From: Bosea sp. (in: a-proteobacteria)
GTDB taxonomy: Bacteria; Pseudomonadota; Alphaproteobacteria; Rhizobiales; Beijerinckiaceae
Assembly (NCBI RefSeq): GCF_023953965.1
Contig: NZ_JAMLIX010000002.1
Coordinates: forward strand, 62,001-126,000
DNA length: 64,000 bases
Direction of reading: 5' to 3'
Shown: piece after piece, positions 35,273 through 43,217 of the stretch
Position numbering within the stretch: the first letter of the stretch is position 1
Layout of the letters: each line of letters opens with the position of its first letter
Notes under the pieces: generated by a model
Database searches by the model: none
What the model saw: the letters and a program-made list of their open reading frames with translations, nothing else
What the model was told of the DNA's origin: nothing
Program-made: the position numbers and the translations under genes

Positions 35273-35599
35273 CGGCTTCAAGTCCAGCGAGAGGGTCAGG
35301 GGCGGCGAGGCGGCCGGCGGGCACCGGTGCGCCGTCGCGACAATAGTCTCGTCCGGCAGCCTGGGCCAATGCCTGATCGGGCCGCGGCCTGTGCAGAAAC
35401 CGTTTGACGCCGGCGGCTTGCGGGTGCATTGGCCTCGTGCTTCCGGCCTTCGCGGCCGGCTGCCCACAGGAAACCCCGACCCGATGCCCAGCGACAGTCC
35501 CAGTCGACAGTCGAAGCCGTACGCCGTCTCGCGCGCCTGACCGGGTCCCCGGCTCGCCTGCGATCCGGCCGGACGGCCCGATCGCAAGGATCAAGAGCC
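35273..35599. other. Divergent region between the GST gene and mgtE (327 bp)
   Basis: GC-rich, with no ORF that has a ribosome site. An inverted repeat CCGGCC/GGCCGG lies near 35441-35459, in what would be the mgtE leader. I looked for an M-box or other Mg2+ riboswitch and could not recognise one. Confidence 0.5.
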
Positions 35600-36967
35600 A
35601 TGAACGAGACCGCCCCCGACACGGATCTCCTTGCCGTGACGCTGGCCCGGACGCTGGCGCATGAGCACGTCGCCGACATCGTCGAGACGCTGAACGAGCA
35701 GGACGAGGCGACGATCACGCGCGTCCTGGCCGAGCTGCCTTTCGAGCGCGCCGTCGAGGTGCTCGACCAGCCCGAATTCACCACGGCCGCCGAGATGCTG
35801 GAGCGGCTGCCGGAGGGCCGCGCCGGGGCGCTGCTCTCGGCCATGTCGGCGGACCGGGCGGCCGACGTCTTCCAGGAGTTCGACGATGAGACCCGCCAGC
35901 GCCTGAGCGGGCGCATCGACCGCCAGACCCGCTCCGACCTCAGCAAGCTCCTGGCCTATCCGGAACGCAGCGCCGGCTCGATCATGACGACCGAGTTCGT
36001 CAGCGTGCCCTCGAACTGGACGGTGCAGCAGACGCTCGACCATATCCGCCGCGTCGAGCGTTCGCGCGAGACGGTCTATGCGATCTACGTGCTCGATTCC
36101 GTGACGCGCAAGATCGTGCGCGCCGTCTCGCTGCGCCGCCTGATCGCCGGCGATCCCGAGGCGCCGGTCGAGTCGGTCGTGCCCGCGCGCAAGCCGATCA
36201 CCGTCGCCCCCGAGGTCGACCGCGAGGAGGTGGCGCGCCTGATCACGAAATACGACCTCCTCGCCGTGCCGGTCGTGGATGCGCAGGAGCACGTCATCGG
36301 CATCGTCACCTTCGACGACGTCATCGACGCGATGATCGCCGAGACCACCGAGGACGTGCAGAAGCTCGGCGGCATGGAGGCGCTCGACCAGCCCTATAAC
36401 GAGATCGGCTTCACCGCGATGATCCGCAAGCGCGCCGGCTGGCTTTCGATCCTGCTGATGGGCGAGATGCTGACGGCCTCCGCCATGCAGTTCTTCGAGG
36501 ACGAGCTGGAGAAGGCGATCGTGCTGACGCTGTTCATCCCGCTGATCATGAGCGCGGGCGGAAATTCCGGCTCTCAGGCGACCTCGCTGATCATCCGTGC
36601 GCTGGCGCTGCGCGAGGTCAGGCTGAAGGATTGGTGGCGGGTGGCGCTGCGTGAACTGCCGACCGGCGTTACGCTCGGCATCATCCTGGGCCTGATCGGC
36701 GTGGTGCGCATTGCGCTCTGGCAGTGGGCCGGGCTCTATGATTACGGGCCGCACTGGGTGCTGATCGCGGCGACGGTCGGCGCGGCGCTGCTGGGGATCG
36801 TCACCTTCGGCTCGCTGGCGGGCTCGATGCTGCCCTTCGCGCTGAAGCGGCTGGGCTTCGACCCAGCCAGCGCCTCGGCGCCCTTCGTCGCGACGCTGGT
36901 CGATGTCACCGGGCTCATCATCTATTTCGGCATCGCCGCCGTGATCCTGAGCGGGACGCTTTTGTAA
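35600..36967 (+). CDS. mgtE: Magnesium transporter MgtE
   Basis: Mg2+ channel of the inner membrane. 455 residues: a cytoplasmic N domain of helical repeats (about 1-130, HEHVADIVETL, ADVFQEFDDETRQ), tandem CBS domains (about 135-255, AGSIMTTEFVSVPSNWTV) that sense Mg2+ in this family, a connecting helix, then five membrane helices (about 285-450). The pore signature PLIMSAGGNSGSQATSL is at about 313-329. AAGGA lies nine bases before the ATG. Mg2+ closes the channel through the CBS domains in homologues. Confidence 0.93.
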   Translation: MNETAPDTDLLAVTLARTLAHEHVADIVETLNEQDEATITRVLAELPFERAVEVLDQPEFTTAAEMLERLPEGRAGALLSAMSADRAADVFQEFDDETRQRLSGRIDRQTRSDLSKLLAYPERSAGSIMTTEFVSVPSNWTVQQTLDHIRRVERSRETVYAIYVLDSVTRKIVRAVSLRRLIAGDPEAPVESVVPARKPITVAPEVDREEVARLITKYDLLAVPVVDAQEHVIGIVTFDDVIDAMIAETTEDVQKLGGMEALDQPYNEIGFTAMIRKRAGWLSILLMGEMLTASAMQFFEDELEKAIVLTLFIPLIMSAGGNSGSQATSLIIRALALREVRLKDWWRVALRELPTGVTLGIILGLIGVVRIALWQWAGLYDYGPHWVLIAATVGAALLGIVTFGSLAGSMLPFALKRLGFDPASASAPFVATLVDVTGLIIYFGIAAVILSGTLL

Positions 36968-36990
36968 CGGGGGTGTTTTCCCGTCCAGAG

Positions 36991-37013
36991 ATGCTCGGGT
37001 CGAACCCGAGCAT
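36991..37013. terminator. Hairpin between convergent mgtE and the histidine kinase
   Basis: A perfect 10-bp stem (36991-37000 with 37004-37013) and a three-base loop. No T-run on either strand, so termination is plausible but not certain. Confidence 0.4.
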
Positions 37014-37034
37014 GGCGCGCATCGAACGCTGAGG

Positions 37035-39764
37035 TCAGCTCGCCAGCACGCGCTGCGGCGGGAAGGTGATCTCGACCAGCGTGCCTTCCTTCTTGACGCT
37101 GGTGATCGCCATCGCGGCGCGGTTGGCCTCGACCAGCGCCTTGGTCAGGGGCAGGCCTAAGCCCGTGCCGCCGGCGCGTCGCGTCGCCGGCACCTGGCGG
37201 AAGGGCTCGAGCGCGAGCTTCAGCTCGTCGTCGTCCATGCCGATGCCGGTGTCGCGGACCCTGAGGATCGCCTCGCCCTGGTCGCCGAGCGCGGTCGAGA
37301 TGATCACCTGCCCGCCGGCATCGGTGAACTTCACCGCGTTGGAGATGAGGTTGATCGCGATCTGTCGGATCGAGCGCTCGTCGGCGACGACCGGCGGCAG
37401 CTTCGGCGAAAGCCCCGAGCGCAGCACGACGCGCCCGCGCTGCGCCTCCGGCTGGAGCAGCGACACCGTCGACAGAGCGATCTCGTTCAGGTTGACGCTG
37501 ACGAAGTCGAGATCGAGCTTGCCGGCCTCGATCTTGGCGAGGTCGAGCAGGTCGTTCACCAGGCTGATGACGTAGCCGCCCGACTGGTGGATGTCGCGCA
37601 GATATTCCTTGTAGCGCTCGTTGGCGATCGGCCCGAAGCGCTCCTCGGCCATCACCTCGGCGAAGCCGATGATGGCGTTGAGCGGCGTGCGGATCTCATG
37701 GCTGATCTTGGCGAGCACGTCGGATTTCTGGGCGCTCGCGATCTCCGCCGCCTTGCGGGCCTCGACCAGCTCGCCCTCGGTCTTCTTCCAGGCGGTGAGA
37801 TCGCGCAGCACGGCGCAGAAGCGCGGCTCGGCGCCATGCGCGATCTGGCCCATCGTCATGAACAGCGCGATCCTGCCGCCCTGCCGCACCCGGCCCTGCA
37901 CCTCGCGCCCGTCGTTCATCACCGAGGCGACGCCGCCGCCCTTCAGCCCCTCGAGATAGTCGAGTGCCGGCGCGTGGCTCTCGCTGGCGAAGAGCAGGGT
38001 GAACAACTCGCCGGTGACCTCGCGCTGGTCGTAGCCGAACAGCGCCTCGGCCGCCTTGTTGAGCGAGAGGATGCGGCCGCGATCGTCCACGGTCACGACG
38101 CCGTCGGTCGCGGTGTCGAGCATTGCGGTGAGCTCGGCGATGCGGGCGTCGCGGGCCTCGGCATCGAGCCTCAGCGCCTCGACGCGGGCGGCCGATTCGG
38201 CTTCCTCCGCCGCGAATTCGGCGGCAAGCTCCGCTTCCTCGGCCTCCTCGGGCGTCGCCGGCGGCACCGTGCGACAATCGTCCCTGGACTGGCGGAAGGC
38301 CATCAGCGTGGCGGGCTCGTCCTGCCAGTTCACGCTCGACAGCACGGCATCGACGCCGATCGGATGGCCGAGCCTGTCGATCAGCGTCATCGCGCCGCCA
38401 TCGGTGCGGGCGGCGTCCTTGATCAGGCGGCTGACATTGCCGCCCGCCTTCAGGTCGGCGAGATCGGCATAGTCGAGCAGCTCGAGCAGCGTGCGGTTGG
38501 CATAGAGCGCCTCGTCGTCGCGATTGACGAGGACGGCGACGGGCAGCCGGTCGAGCACCTCCGCATGGGAATTGCGCTGCCGCGCCGGCACCGCGGCCTC
38601 GACCTCCGCGGGCGGAACCTGCTTCTCCCGCACCTGCAGCGGCGCCACCGGCGGCAGGCGCGGCCCCCCCGGCTCCTCGTCGTCGGTGAGCCGGGCGCCC
38701 AGCGCCTTGGCGATCTCGCGGAAGGCGTTGCGCTCGGCCGAGCTCAGATGCGATTTCGACGGTTCGAGGACCGGCCTGATCGCCGTCGGATGGCCGTTGC
38801 GCAGCGGCACGATCCGGCCGGGCGGAAGGTCCGGCTCGGGCGCCTCGGGGGCGGATTCCGCCGTTTCCGTTTCCGTCTCCGGCGGCTCGTCGGCAGAGGG
38901 CGAGGCGGCGATCTCTTCCGCCTCCTCTTCGGGCTGGTGCGACAGTTCGTCCGGCCCGGGCGCGTCGCTGATGTCTTCGTCGGCCACGACAGGCTCTTCG
39001 GCTTCTGCCTCCGGGAAGGGGAGGCGTTCGTTCAGCCGCGCCATGCCAAAGCCGCGGAAGCCGGAAAGCTGACGGCCCGCATCGAGGACGGGCACGCCGG
39101 AAAGCTCGACCGGCACGGCCTCGCCCGGCGTCTCGGTGCGCCACAGCACCCTGTGGCCGCTCCAGGTCGCGGGGCTTGCGAAGCGCTCGATCAGGCCGCC
39201 GTCGCTGTCGATGACAGCCTGGCCGAGCAGGTCCTGCCAGCTTTGGCCGATGAGCCCCGCGCTCGCCGATTCGCCGGCCAGCGCAGAGATCGTCTCGGAG
39301 AGCCGGGTCAGCCTGCCGTCGCGGTCGCTCTGCCAGAGGAAGCGGATCGTGGCCGGCCGGGCGGGCGCGGCGGGCGGGGCCGGGGGAACCGCGATGCCGA
39401 GGCGCCTGAGCTCGGAAGCCTGCACGGCGAGCGCCAGCACGGCCTGTCCGCCGGGCAGGGCGACGAGCTTGCAGCCGCAGGTCGCGGGGACCGCGGCGAA
39501 GCTCGCCGTCAGGCGCAGCCGCTCCAGGCGGATGCCGTCGAGGCTGGCGAGGCCCTGGGCCAGCAGGTTCAGGCGCTGTCGGGTTGGCGCCGGCAGGTTG
39601 GGCCGCCCGCCGAGCAGCGCCTCGGCCGCCGCGTTGGCGGGGTGCGGCCTTTCCGCGGCCGGGTCCCAGACGAAGAGCGCGCCGCCGGCGGCGAAGGACG
39701 CAAGGCCTGCGTCTTCGGCCGCTGCCGCGCTGCGTCCCGCCCAGTCCTCTCCGGCCTCGCTCAT
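37035..39764 (-). CDS. Large cytoplasmic PAS-domain histidine kinase, PdhS/DivK-kinase type
   Basis: 909 residues without a membrane segment. Order: a PAS-like N-terminal half (about 20-240), an acidic low-complexity linker (about 250-330, many Glu/Pro), a PAS at about 405-500, a coiled stretch, a PAS at about 560-665 (DGVVTVDDRGRILSLNKAAE), then the kinase core. The H-box is ISHEIRTPLNAIIGFAEVM with His689. Its continuation, ERYKEYLRDIHQSGGYVIS, is characteristic of PleC/DivJ/PdhS kinases that act on the cell-fate regulator DivK. N-box NLISNAVKF and G-boxes DTGIGM and GTGLGL are intact. A CtrA-like box lies upstream. The DivK link is inferred from the H-box. Confidence 0.85.
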   Translation of the reverse strand: MSEAGEDWAGRSAAAAEDAGLASFAAGGALFVWDPAAERPHPANAAAEALLGGRPNLPAPTRQRLNLLAQGLASLDGIRLERLRLTASFAAVPATCGCKLVALPGGQAVLALAVQASELRRLGIAVPPAPPAAPARPATIRFLWQSDRDGRLTRLSETISALAGESASAGLIGQSWQDLLGQAVIDSDGGLIERFASPATWSGHRVLWRTETPGEAVPVELSGVPVLDAGRQLSGFRGFGMARLNERLPFPEAEAEEPVVADEDISDAPGPDELSHQPEEEAEEIAASPSADEPPETETETAESAPEAPEPDLPPGRIVPLRNGHPTAIRPVLEPSKSHLSSAERNAFREIAKALGARLTDDEEPGGPRLPPVAPLQVREKQVPPAEVEAAVPARQRNSHAEVLDRLPVAVLVNRDDEALYANRTLLELLDYADLADLKAGGNVSRLIKDAARTDGGAMTLIDRLGHPIGVDAVLSSVNWQDEPATLMAFRQSRDDCRTVPPATPEEAEEAELAAEFAAEEAESAARVEALRLDAEARDARIAELTAMLDTATDGVVTVDDRGRILSLNKAAEALFGYDQREVTGELFTLLFASESHAPALDYLEGLKGGGVASVMNDGREVQGRVRQGGRIALFMTMGQIAHGAEPRFCAVLRDLTAWKKTEGELVEARKAAEIASAQKSDVLAKISHEIRTPLNAIIGFAEVMAEERFGPIANERYKEYLRDIHQSGGYVISLVNDLLDLAKIEAGKLDLDFVSVNLNEIALSTVSLLQPEAQRGRVVLRSGLSPKLPPVVADERSIRQIAINLISNAVKFTDAGGQVIISTALGDQGEAILRVRDTGIGMDDDELKLALEPFRQVPATRRAGGTGLGLPLTKALVEANRAAMAITSVKKEGTLVEITFPPQRVLAS

Positions 39765-39798
39765 GTCCGCCCGCTCGTTCGGTCCGCACCCGTTATGC

Positions 39799-39813
39799 CT
39801 AACAAAGCCTTAA
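39799..39813 (-). promoter_or_regulatory. CtrA-like box upstream of the histidine kinase
   Basis: On the minus strand: TTAA, seven bases, TTAG. This is one base from the CtrA consensus TTAA-N7-TTAA and lies 35 bp before the kinase start. Confidence 0.35.
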
Positions 39814-39919
39814 TAGCTTCCAAACGGCGGCAAATCCATGGAACAGAAGATCGCTCTCCCGCATCTCCTCCAAACAGCGTTAACATGGCCGGCGTCGCCA
39901 CCGGTCTGGCTGTTGTCAT

Positions 39920-39950
39920 TGCAATGCAACAGTGATATTGCAGTGCACAA
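39920..39950 (+). promoter_or_regulatory. Paired PhaR-like sites before the phasin gene
   Basis: TGCAATGCAACA (39920-39931, one mismatch) and TGCAGTGCACAA (39939-39950, full match to TGCRNYGCASMA) lie 38-69 bp before the phasin start. PhaR represses phasin genes until polyhydroxybutyrate is present. Confidence 0.6.
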
Positions 39951-39988
39951 TTATTGAGGATTGGATCGTCACAGGACAGGAGGATTCC

Positions 39989-40384
39989 ATGAACGGCAAG
40001 CTGCCTTATGAAGTGCCCACCGAGATGCGCGAATTCGCCGAGCGTAGCGTCGAGCAAGCCCGCAAGGCGTTCGACGGCTTCATGGGCGCGGCCCACAAGG
40101 CCGTCGACAGCGCCCATGGTTCGGCCGAGAGCGCCCGTGCCAACACCCAGGAAGCGACCCGCAAGGCGATCGCCTATGCCGAGAACAACGTCGCGGCCGC
40201 TTTCGATCTCGCCCAGAAGCTGGTGCAGTCGAAGGACCTGACCGAGGTGATGCAGCACCAGTCGGAGTTCCTGAAGTCGCAGGTCGCCGCCCTCCAGAGC
40301 CAGCTCAAGGACCTCGGCGCTGCCGCGCAGGACGCCGCAGCCAAGGCCGCCGAAACCGTCACCAAGGCGACCAAGGGCCGCTGA
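39989..40384 (+). CDS. Phasin (polyhydroxyalkanoate granule-coating protein)
   Basis: 131 residues of phasin type: amphipathic helices throughout, no signal peptide, rich in Ala, Gln and Lys. The start is MNGKLPYEVPTEMREFAERSVEQARKAFDGF-like and falls in the family pattern; the middle has AENNVAAAFDLAQKLVQSKD followed by QSEFLKSQVAALQSQ. AGGAGG precedes the ATG. It coats storage granules. PhaR-like boxes upstream and a second phasin-type gene downstream support this. Confidence 0.88.
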   Translation: MNGKLPYEVPTEMREFAERSVEQARKAFDGFMGAAHKAVDSAHGSAESARANTQEATRKAIAYAENNVAAAFDLAQKLVQSKDLTEVMQHQSEFLKSQVAALQSQLKDLGAAAQDAAAKAAETVTKATKGR

Positions 40385-40396
40385 GCGCGTCCGTCC

Positions 40397-40417
40397 CGGC
40401 GCCGCGAGGCGCCGTTT
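40397..40417 (+). terminator. Terminator-like hairpin after the phasin gene
   Basis: A 7-bp stem CGGCGCC/GGCGCCG (40397-40403 with 40408-40414, loop GCGA) followed by TTT. It lies 13 bases after the stop. Confidence 0.5.
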
Positions 40418-40472
40418 CCGCTGTTCGGCCGGACCCTGTGGCCCGGCTGCCTGCCGTTGAAGGAGAGCCGCC

Positions 40473-41174
40473 ATGGTCAAGCCTGCTCCGACCCGGATCA
40501 AGTCCAGGGTCCCGGTCAGCCTGCCTCCGGTGAAGGCGCTGAGCTCCGCGCCCGCCGAGATTCAGCCGTCCACGCCGAAATCCGACAAGACGCGGAATGC
40601 CGCGCCCGTGCGGCCATCCGCTGCCGCGCCGTCCGCGCCCGCAAAGCCCGCCCCCGTGCCGCCGCCGGCTCCCGTCGCCGCGGCGCGGCCCGCTCCTGCC
40701 GCGAAGCCCGCGATGGTGCGCGCGCCGAAACCGGTGACGCCGGTCGTGCAGACCGTGGCGCCGAAGGCCGGGACCCCTGTCACCGAAGCGAAGCCGGTTC
40801 CTGCCGAGCCGGTTCCTGCCGAGCCGGTGGTGCCTGCTCCGGCTCCCGCGCCGGCCGCCAAGGCGCCGCCGGCTTCGCTCGATTCGCTGCCCTTGCCCCG
40901 CCCGCCCGAGGCGGCAGCCGTCGCGACGCAGACGATGATGAGCCAGACCCTGACCATGGCGCGCGCCTTCGGCGCCTTGCAGGCCCGCATGCTCGACCAT
41001 GCCTGCGCCGAGCTGGAGGCGACGCTCACCGACGCGCAGACGCTGGCGCGCAGCAAGAGCGCTTCGGAGGCCATCGCGCTCCAGGCCAAGGCGGTGCGCC
41101 GCAGCTATGAATCCTATGCCGAGCACCTGAAGGAACTGGCGCGGGCGGCCAACACCGCGCTGCGCAAGGATTGA
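40473..41174 (+). CDS. Phasin-family protein with a long Pro/Ala-rich N-terminus
   Basis: 233 residues. Residues 1-145 are low-complexity Pro/Ala/Lys (KPAPVPPPAPVAAARPAP) and probably disordered. The C-terminal 80 residues form a phasin-2-like helical domain (MARAFGALQARMLDHACAEL, SASEAIALQAKAVRRSYESY). A perfect tandem 15-base repeat (40797-40811 and 40812-40826) gives VPAEPVPAEP. It sits 88 bp after the first phasin on the same strand, so a granule role is likely. The Pro/Ala tail could bind other granule proteins or DNA. Confidence 0.72.
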   Translation: MVKPAPTRIKSRVPVSLPPVKALSSAPAEIQPSTPKSDKTRNAAPVRPSAAAPSAPAKPAPVPPPAPVAAARPAPAAKPAMVRAPKPVTPVVQTVAPKAGTPVTEAKPVPAEPVPAEPVVPAPAPAPAAKAPPASLDSLPLPRPPEAAAVATQTMMSQTLTMARAFGALQARMLDHACAELEATLTDAQTLARSKSASEAIALQAKAVRRSYESYAEHLKELARAANTALRKD

Positions 41175-41300
41175 CCGGCCGCCGCCGCGCCTTTCCGGCG
41201 GCGGCGTCGAATTCCACGGTTGCAAAAGCGGCGCGTCGGCACTAGGTTCCGCGCCGCTGACGACCCCGCCGTGGCGGCCGGTCAAGCAGCCTCGGTTTGG

Positions 41301-41377
41301 GCAGCCATAGCTCAGTTGGTTAGAGCGCTAGATTGTGGATCTAGAGGTCCCCCGTTCAAGCCGGGGTGGCTGTACCA
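41301..41377 (+). tRNA. tRNA-His (anticodon GTG)
   Basis: A full cloverleaf: acceptor GCAGCCA (41301-41307) with TGGCTGT (41367-41373), D arm GCTC/GAGC, anticodon arm CTAGA/TCTAG with loop TTGTGGA (anticodon GTG), T arm CCCCG/CGGGG with loop TTCAAGC, and encoded ACCA. The discriminator is A73, not the usual C73, and the first acceptor pair is G1-U72. This matches the alphaproteobacterial tRNA-His that lacks the extra G-1. Confidence 0.95.
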
Positions 41378-41537
41378 TTCTTCATCCGTGGGCCACAGGC
41401 GCAGGCCTCCTCCCCTTGAAGCGGCTCCTGCGCTTCGCCATATCTTCGGACAAGCGGAAGGGTTCGCCTTTCGCCCGCGGGATGCTGCCGGCGGCGGGTC
41501 CCGATGTTCGTGAGGCGCCTTTCGAGGGCCTGTGAAG

Positions 41538-41966
41538 ATGACGCGTACGCCAAGCCTGTCCCATCCGTTCCTGCTCGGCTTCGACGATATCGAGCGTGCG
41601 CTCGATCGCGTCGCCAAGGGAGCGAGTGAGGGTTATCCGCCCTACAACATCGAGCGGCTGCCCAGAACGGAAGAGGAGCCCGATCGCCTGCGCATCACGC
41701 TGGCCGTGGCCGGCTTCGCCCGCGGTGAGCTCGAGATCACGCTGGAGGAGAACCAGCTCACGATCCGCGGCCGCCAGAGCGACGACAAGAACCGGCAGTT
41801 CCTGCATCGCGGCATCGCCGCGCGCCAGTTCCAGCGCAGCTTCCTGCTGGCCGAGGGCATGCAGGTCCTCGGCGCCGACCTTTCGAACGGCCTGCTCGCG
41901 ATCGATCTGGTCAGGCCGGAACCGGAACGGCTCGTCCGGCGTATCGATATCATGAGCCGCGAGTAG
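41538..41966 (+). CDS. Small heat-shock protein Hsp20 (IbpA type)
   Basis: Holdase chaperone that binds unfolding proteins without ATP. 142 residues: a short N-terminal arm (PSLSHPFLLGFDDIERAL), the alpha-crystallin domain at about 35-128 (YNIERL, RLRITLAVAGFARGELEITLEENQLTI, FLHRGIAARQFQRSFLL), and a short tail. The family's GVL-like beta-strand appears as NGLLAIDL. The ATG at 41538 fits GAGGG spacing better than the GTG at 41532. The gene is followed by a DUF1150 gene, its usual neighbour. Confidence 0.92.
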   Translation: MTRTPSLSHPFLLGFDDIERALDRVAKGASEGYPPYNIERLPRTEEEPDRLRITLAVAGFARGELEITLEENQLTIRGRQSDDKNRQFLHRGIAARQFQRSFLLAEGMQVLGADLSNGLLAIDLVRPEPERLVRRIDIMSRE

Positions 41967-42077
41967 AGGACGGTTGACCGTCCGGCTTTCGAAGGATGCG
42001 TTCGCGGTTTTCGCATCTGTTCATCATTGAAGGCGCACTATCGAAACCGCATTCGCACTGCTCTGAAGGAGGGCGCG

Positions 42078-42344
42078 ATGAAACAGGACAGGAATGCCGT
42101 TCAGACCAACCCGCTGACGCCTGCGGAATTCGCCGCGCTCGGCACCGGAGAGGTCGCCTATGTCAAGTCGATGACCTCGGACGAGCTGATGCGGATTTTC
42201 CCGCAGGCGCCCAAGATCGAGCCCGGCTTGCAGCTCTTCACCCTGCTCTCGGCCGATGGCGCGCCGATCCTGGTGACGGATTCGCGCGAGGCCGCGACCG
42301 CCAACGCCTGGGAGCACGACCTGAAGATGGTCAGCGTCCACTGA
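42078..42344 (+). CDS. DUF1150 family protein
   Basis: 88 residues with the family pattern LTPAEFAALGTGEVAYVK and LFTLLSADGAPILVTDSREAA. No known function; it usually lies beside hsp20 genes in Alphaproteobacteria, as here (111 bp). GAAGGAGGG precedes the ATG. Its end overlaps the convergent hydrolase gene by 14 bp. Confidence 0.85.
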   Translation: MKQDRNAVQTNPLTPAEFAALGTGEVAYVKSMTSDELMRIFPQAPKIEPGLQLFTLLSADGAPILVTDSREAATANAWEHDLKMVSVH

Positions 42345-43110
42345 GGCCGGCCGCCATCCCGGCGACCGCCGCCTGCAGCCGCGCGATATCCTCCGGCGCG
42401 GACAGGCGATGGTCGCCGTCCTTGACGAGCGTCAGCACGACCGGATCGCCGCTGAGATGCTCGACGAGCTTCAGCGCCTGGCGCCAGGGCACGTCGGGGT
42501 CGCGCATGCCCTGAAGGATATGGACCGGGCAGCCGGCCTTGATCTCGCCGCCGAACAGGAGGTGGCGGCGCCCGTCCTCGATCAGGGCCCGCGTGATCGG
42601 CGTCGGCTCGGGCGAATACTCCGAGGGGCGCAGCCAGACGCCTTCCTCCAGAATCGTCCGGCGGATGGCATCGGGCATCTGCGCCCACATCAGCTCCTCG
42701 GTGAAATCGACCGCCGGCGCGATCAGCACGAGGCCCGCCGGCTGCAGGGCCGAGCCCGACAGCGCGCGCGCCGCGAGCAGGGCGATCCAGCCGCCCATCG
42801 AGGAGCCGACCAGGATCGGAGGCTGCCGGCACAGGCTGCGGATGGCGGCGAGCGCGTCGCCAAGCCAGTCGGACAGGGTGAAGCCGGCGAAATCGCCCTC
42901 GCTTTCGCCATGGCCGCCATAGTCGAAGCGCAGGCCGGCGCGGCCCTGCGCGCGCGCCCAGGCGGCCAGCGCCTCGGCCTTGGTCGCGCGCATGTCGGAG
43001 CGGAAGCCGCCGAGCCAGACGATGGGGGCGCCGTCGCCCTCCTGCATCAGGCAGGCGAGGCGGCGCCGGCCTTCGCCGATTTCGAGCCATTGCGGCGGCT
43101 GACGCTCCAA
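42331..43110 (-). CDS. Alpha/beta hydrolase (ABHD10-like thioesterase family)
   Basis: 259 residues. Serine hydrolase with nucleophile elbow GSSMGGW (Ser near residue 103), oxyanion region LGGFRSDM, DYGGHGES, and the catalytic His in DGDHRLS near the end. Proteins of this type include palmitoyl-protein thioesterases; the substrate here is unknown. The start is a TTG at 43110 with AGGAGA seven bases upstream, since no ATG precedes the family N-terminus. It overlaps the end of the DUF1150 gene. Confidence 0.82.
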   Translation of the reverse strand: MERQPPQWLEIGEGRRRLACLMQEGDGAPIVWLGGFRSDMRATKAEALAAWARAQGRAGLRFDYGGHGESEGDFAGFTLSDWLGDALAAIRSLCRQPPILVGSSMGGWIALLAARALSGSALQPAGLVLIAPAVDFTEELMWAQMPDAIRRTILEEGVWLRPSEYSPEPTPITRALIEDGRRHLLFGGEIKAGCPVHILQGMRDPDVPWRQALKLVEHLSGDPVVLTLVKDGDHRLSAPEDIARLQAAVAGMAAGLSGR

Positions 43111-43217
43111 GGCAAATCTCCTGTGACGAATCAGGGGGCCGCGGCGATTAGAGGCTGCGGCAGCGATCCGATAGGGGCATATTCGTCTCCGTTCACGAAA
43201 GTCCAGACCAAGAGCGC

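Noticed and set aside
35273..35599. A Mg2+-sensing leader or riboswitch before mgtE.
   Set aside because: Looked for M-box-like conserved blocks and found only generic GC-rich inverted repeats.
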